DNA of 39,257 nt from Clostridiales bacterium (GTDB taxonomy: Bacteria; Bacillota; Clostridia; Lachnospirales; Lachnospiraceae): contig JAAYRC010000126.1 of the NCBI GenBank assembly GCA_012518975.1, positions 1-39,257 of the forward strand, read 5' to 3'. Of the stretch, positions 35,701-39,257 are shown one piece after another. The position numbers and the translations under genes were made by a program. The notes under the pieces were generated by a model. That model was not told where the DNA came from. It did not search any database and worked only from the letters and a program-made list of their open reading frames with translations. Position 1 is the first letter of the stretch. Each line of letters starts with the position of its first letter.

Positions 35701-38700
35701 TACAAGGATATTGATTCATAGTATCTTCTATACAGTCCATAATAGTTTTTTCCCTTGGATAATCAAGATAAGTGTCATTATATTGATGTAAAATAGCATG
35801 TATACTCTTTGCATCCATAAGGTTTATACTACTAAGGACTTGATCAGTATCCTCAACAATCTTATATAGTATGTTTTTCATATAAGTAGAATATTGTTGA
35901 ATGGTCTCCTTTTTAAATAAGGAGCTTGCATAACTAAAGCATAAGGCAATACCCTTGTTTTCCTGGGTTGCGGTTAAAGTAAGATCATATTTTTCAGTTT
36001 CCTGCTGTAATTTAACTGACGATAATTTAAGACTGGATGACCCCATATCCTCTATATGCATGTTCTGCATTATAAACATCACATCAAACAATGGACTTCT
36101 AGATTGATTAGTGCTTATGTTAAGATCATTAATAAGCTTATCAAACTGATAGGTCTGATTATCATATGCTCCCAGTATCTTTCCTCTAGTATATTCCAAA
36201 TATTCCCTATATGTGAGATTATAATCTATCTGTGCATGAATTGCAATAGAGTTAATAAACACACCAAATATTTTCTCAAGCTGTGGTATTGTTCTTCCAG
36301 CTATGGGGCTACCAACCACCAAATCCTTTTGCCCGCTAAGCTTTGATAACATAAGCGTAAAAGCTGATAACAATACCATATATAGTGTGGTATTTGTATC
36401 TCTAGAAAGCTCCATAAGCTTTTTTGTTAAAACTTCATCCAAGAAAATTGTTACTTCTGCCCCATAATAATCTTTAATAGCTGGTCTTTGGAAATCAGCT
36501 GGCAGGTTAAGTGCTGGAATATCCCCCTCAAACTCTTTAATCCAGTACTCTTTTTGACTCTGGACTACTTTAGTATCATTTCGTATACTCCATTCAGAAT
36601 AATCCTTATATTGGTAAATTGCCGGCTCTAGCTCTTTGCCATCATATATTTGTATAAATTCCTCTGAAAATAATCCCATGGATACACCGTCGGAAACAAT
36701 ATGATGCATATCGATAAAGAGATATTTTTTCTCTTCCATATTTAGAATTGCGGCCCGCATAAGGGGAGCTTTAGTTAAGTCGAAGGGCTTGACTATTTCT
36801 CTAGCAGCCTTTTCAATATTATTGTCGAAAACAGTAATATTTTCCAGGTCAAATTCTTTTGTTTGATGGATTCTCTGAACAATTTGCTCCTTGCAAATAT
36901 AAAAACTGGTTCTTAATGCCTCATGTCTTTTCATCATATCGATAAATACATTTTTTAATTTTTCTTCATCTAATAATCCCTGTATTTCGAAAAGCAATGG
37001 CATATTATAAGCTGTTGTATCTGGGTTGGCCTGGCATTCAATAAAGATTCTCCTTTGCTGAGAAGACACTTCATATTCATATTGAATGTCTGCTTTTCTA
37101 AACTCAATATTATTAACTAAGCCCCTACTTTGAATGAGATTAGCCAATCCCTTAACTGTCGGATTTGTAAACAAATCCTTTAAGGAAATTTTAAATCCCA
37201 GCTCTTTCGCTACCCTACCCAACATAAATGTTGCATTCAGTGAATGTCCTCCAAGTTCAAAGAAATTGTTCTCCGTTCCAATCCTTGAAATAGATAATAC
37301 TTCCTTCCACATATGCAATAAGCTTTCTTCAATGTCATTTGCCGGTTCAATATAATCAATACCTGTATGGATATCGCCTTTTGGTTCAGGAAGTGCCTTA
37401 CGATTAACCTTGCCATTTGCCGTTAGTGGAATTTTTTCTAATTTTACAAAATAGCTTGGGATCATATAGGCTGGCAAAAACTTAAGTAGGTGCTCTCTAA
37501 GCTCATGTACATCGTATTCATCATCAGCAACATAATAAGCACAAAGAAATTGTCCGTCCTGACGCTCCTTCATAACTACAATTGCATCAGTTATATTTGA
37601 GTACTGTAGCAGATTAAGCTGTATTTCTTCTAGCTCGATTCTGTGGCCACGAAGTTTTACCTGAAAATCTAGTCTACCAAGAAACTCTATATACCCATGT
37701 GAAGTGAATACTCCCTTGTCACCCGTACGATAGATTCTTCCAAACTTATGATGATCGATAAAGCTGTAATTAGTCTTTTCTGGATCATTGATATATCCTT
37801 TAGCCACACCTACACCACCGATACAGATTTCACCAGGAACTCCTATCGGCTGTTGATTAAATCCTTCATCTAAAACATACATCTTTTGGTTGGCTAGAGG
37901 ATAACCATAAGGAATTGATGTCCATTCCTTATTTACTTTGTCAATAGGGTAATAAATAGACCATATTGACCCCTCTGTAGCACCTCCTAGGCTGGTTATA
38001 TCCGCCATAGGAAAAGCTTTACGGATTTTATCCGGTAAACTTAAGGGTATCCAATCCCCGCTTAAAAGTACATTCTTCAGGTGATAATTCTGATATCCCC
38101 TTTCTAAACTATTACAGAGCATATCCATGAATGCAGGAACCGAGTTCCACAAAGTTATACAATGAGTGTCTAATAGATATGATAGTTCATCCATGTTTTT
38201 AGAATCACTAGATATCACTACTTTTGCACCACTTGATAATGCTCCAAACACATCGTAAACAGATAAGTCAAAACCTATGGAGGAAACCATCAAAATCGAA
38301 TCTGTTTCACTAACCTGAAAACGCTGATTGATATCAAGAATTGTATTTATACATGCTTGATGCGTAATAATTACACCCTTTGGAACTCCAGTACTTCCAG
38401 AGGTAAATATAATATAAGCAATATCTTCAGGTTCATTTATAGTGTCTGGATTCTTGTGACATTTTCCTCGCATAAATCCTTCATTAATAATGACTACTTC
38501 GATATCTACAAGCTTTTCCAGCAACTCCTCATCAGTTAGTATTAACTTTAGCTCACCGGCTTTTACTATGTTTTTTATTCTTTCAATTGGGTAATCTACC
38601 TCAATAGGAACATAAGCTGCTCCAACTTTAAGAATTGCTACAATTCCTATAATTAAGTCTACAGATCGCTGTATTTTTATTCCTACGTGACTATGCCTTC

Positions 38701-39257
38701 CAATTCCTCTCTTTTGCAAGATTTCTGCCAGATGATTTGCCCTCTCATTTAACTGCTGATAGCTAAGTTCCTCTCCATTAGCAACAACTGCTATTAGGTC
38801 TGGGGTTTTTTGTACCTGGTCTTCAATTAATACTTTAAGTGATTTTTTCATTTGCAACATACAATCACTATTGTTATAATTTTCGTTTATTAGAGTCTTT
38901 TCATCCTCAGTAATTAGTTCAATATCCTTCACGCAAATATCTGTATTTTCTAAAATTGTATTAAGTATTTTTTGATAATGCAGTGTCATTCTTTGTATCG
39001 TTTCAGCCTTAAAAAGTGAAGTTGCATATCCGAAACTTATCTGAATATTTTCTTCGCTTTCATAACACTCGATAGTCATATCAAACTTTTCTATTGAATA
39101 GGTGGAAGAATATTTTTCAATATTAAGCCCTTCAGCCTTAAATTCACCCTCTTTATTATTTTGAAGTAAAAACATGACGTCAAAGATTGCATTCCGATCA
39201 GTCCTACGGGGAATATTTAGCTTTTCCACCAAGGATTCGAAAGGATACTCTTGATTA
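32774..39257 (-). CDS. Nonribosomal peptide synthetase C-A(Cys)-T-C-A(Gly)-T-reductase, N-terminus off window
   Basis: Visible are 2160 residues, open at the right edge. Order, numbered from the edge: end of a condensation domain (1-105, YPFESLVEKL); A1 (about 115-610, SGSTGVPKG at 286); T1 with phosphopantetheine Ser672 (GGHSL); C2 with HHIVSDG at 851; A2 (about 1150-1640, SGSTGRPKG at 1310); T2 with Ser1694 (GANSL); a thioester-reductase domain with NADPH motif GGTGYLG at 1794 and Tyr1954/Lys1958. Pocket residues read by eye give DLYNLSLIWK for A1 (cysteine) and DILQLGMVWK for A2 (glycine). The preceding C domain looks like an ordinary condensation domain, not heterocyclising. Release should be reductive, giving an aldehyde or alcohol. 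No MbtH or phosphopantetheinyl transferase is in view. Confidence 0.95.
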   Translation of the reverse strand, partial: NQEYPFESLVEKLNIPRRTDRNAIFDVMFLLQNNKEGEFKAEGLNIEKYSSTYSIEKFDMTIECYESEENIQISFGYATSLFKAETIQRMTLHYQKILNTILENTDICVKDIELITEDEKTLINENYNNSDCMLQMKKSLKVLIEDQVQKTPDLIAVVANGEELSYQQLNERANHLAEILQKRGIGRHSHVGIKIQRSVDLIIGIVAILKVGAAYVPIEVDYPIERIKNIVKAGELKLILTDEELLEKLVDIEVVIINEGFMRGKCHKNPDTINEPEDIAYIIFTSGSTGVPKGVIITHQACINTILDINQRFQVSETDSILMVSSIGFDLSVYDVFGALSSGAKVVISSDSKNMDELSYLLDTHCITLWNSVPAFMDMLCNSLERGYQNYHLKNVLLSGDWIPLSLPDKIRKAFPMADITSLGGATEGSIWSIYYPIDKVNKEWTSIPYGYPLANQKMYVLDEGFNQQPIGVPGEICIGGVGVAKGYINDPEKTNYSFIDHHKFGRIYRTGDKGVFTSHGYIEFLGRLDFQVKLRGHRIELEEIQLNLLQYSNITDAIVVMKERQDGQFLCAYYVADDEYDVHELREHLLKFLPAYMIPSYFVKLEKIPLTANGKVNRKALPEPKGDIHTGIDYIEPANDIEESLLHMWKEVLSISRIGTENNFFELGGHSLNATFMLGRVAKELGFKISLKDLFTNPTVKGLANLIQSRGLVNNIEFRKADIQYEYEVSSQQRRIFIECQANPDTTAYNMPLLFEIQGLLDEEKLKNVFIDMMKRHEALRTSFYICKEQIVQRIHQTKEFDLENITVFDNNIEKAAREIVKPFDLTKAPLMRAAILNMEEKKYLFIDMHHIVSDGVSMGLFSEEFIQIYDGKELEPAIYQYKDYSEWSIRNDTKVVQSQKEYWIKEFEGDIPALNLPADFQRPAIKDYYGAEVTIFLDEVLTKKLMELSRDTNTTLYMVLLSAFTLMLSKLSGQKDLVVGSPIAGRTIPQLEKIFGVFINSIAIHAQIDYNLTYREYLEYTRGKILGAYDNQTYQFDKLINDLNISTNQSRSPLFDVMFIMQNMHIEDMGSSSLKLSSVKLQQETEKYDLTLTATQENKGIALCFSYASSLFKKETIQQYSTYMKNILYKIVEDTDQVLSSINLMDAKSIHAILHQYNDTYLDYPREKTIMDCIEDTMNQYPCREALVFNDLSISYGELKDEVNKISELLIEAGVKEEDLVAVKMNRSLKMIAAILGVLNVGAAYLPIDPTYPNDRISYILDDSCSKYLILDGEASGEIKIKVRLVNEDEEKPQIEAAKRLAYVIYTSGSTGRPKGVRIENRNVVNFAYAMKNAIDMDRYHTILCITTMSFDIFVLETLVPLMFGMKIVLTSANEDIDGNRIAELIHNNKIEIVQSTPSRWGILLGDPKFEEAAKTLKMALIGGEPLTSHMAEKLKSIQGLRLMNMYGPTETTVWSMVEEIIDPSNITIGRAIANTQIYILDEFLIPVPPKVTGELYIGGEGVGRDYFNRDDLTKERFIDNPFVKGDRIYKTGDCVRWTKDGKVEFIGRADNQVKLRGYRIELGEIEEVLLKLNGVKKAKVLLKNKEDNQYLCAFLEWSSEEMSQSEIRSSLHNYLPEYMIPSIFITMEKIPMMDNGKVDVQKLTSINVEFKRKIDPPQNPTEEFLLKELSNILGIDQLGVRDNIFEFGANSLNVMRFIQRIRSVYELSYSQVIKNPYITEMAKVVTKSKEDSLAVLRNIRSNLDKERKNVIKEATQDIKIQKEAYQRKIKEVIRRSDLNQREDIKDVLLCGGTGYLGAHILRELLENTEYKLHLLIRGKSVEEASKKVSERIKFYFDKSLIDYRDRVEIYNCDITKEWLGLDKKLYKKLASQCECVINAAADVRHFGEYEQFYISNVLSVKNLAEFCRQSKKKLLTHISTTSIGSGEIEKRSVQLFTEYDMSLGQIVENNYVRSKLEAEEYLNKLREEGMDITIIRVGNLVFQSETGRFQINIEGNAFYQRIRALIGLGKIPASDSKELEFSFVDETAKAIRILFDRSISKNKNYHVFNPNNISYIDLYNLLDENGYDIDLVDYRQFLDEIISDYDRQEVNELVDMLLIHSNFTRSESQTDFILSSALTDSILKELDFQWKAVSAKQIYNMVEYGIMKSFFTIEGRR

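Noticed and set aside
37260-37400. Heterocyclisation (Cy) domain giving a thiazoline from the cysteine module
   Set aside because: The visible end of the domain before A1 and the whole of C2 (HHIVSDG) are of the ordinary condensation type; no DxxxxD form is seen, though the first domain is only partly in the window.

Overview
The window reads as a low-GC, anaerobic Gram-positive chromosome of the class Clostridia, most likely a Lachnospiraceae member near the Lachnoclostridium/Anaerocolumna/Herbinix group. This is inferred from AT-rich DNA with strong GGAGG ribosome-binding sites, an oxygen-sensitive class III ribonucleotide reductase, PPi-linked pyruvate phosphate dikinase, a membrane pyrophosphatase, a Na+-pump decarboxylase pair, and the era-yqzL-recO order. 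No rRNA, tRNA, CRISPR array or insertion sequence was seen.

Left part (1-16.6 kb): ppdK (3' end cut by the window edge), then on the minus strand an M16C protease, era, a small YqzL-like gene overlapping recO, a lipoprotein and glyS. A cold-shock gene faces purH across a shared bidirectional terminator. A DUF1461-type membrane protein, pyk and a dCMP deaminase run on the plus strand and meet guaB at another bidirectional terminator.

Middle (16.6-29.4 kb): a small membrane protein, ilvE, folA and thyA, then nrdD with its own promoter, two NrdR boxes 31 bp apart and a C-terminal glutaredoxin-like domain. Next come hflX with a TPR lipoprotein, then hppA (probably a K+-independent H+-pyrophosphatase). 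Divergent from hppA are the Na+-pump decarboxylase beta subunit and a 49-residue gamma subunit. Nucleotide supply (purH, guaB, dCMP deaminase, nrdD, thyA, folA) and PPi/ion-gradient energetics (ppdK, pyk, hppA, oadBG) dominate this core.

Right part (29.4 kb to the edge) is the accessory highlight: the 3' part of a biosynthetic gene cluster, all on the minus strand. It holds a large NRPS (2160 residues visible, N-terminus off the window) with order C(partial)-A-T-C-A-T-reductase. Read by eye, the two adenylation pockets give the signatures for cysteine (DLYNLSLIWK) and glycine (DILQLGMVWK), so the product should be an N-substituted Cys-Gly unit released reductively as an aldehyde, an alcohol or a cyclised form. 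Downstream are a methyltransferase in the same frame as the NRPS and parted from it only by one TAA, an MFS exporter, an alpha/beta-hydrolase-fold protein lacking the catalytic Ser and His, and a membrane-anchored methyltransferase. The cluster ends at a strong hairpin near 29.34 kb.
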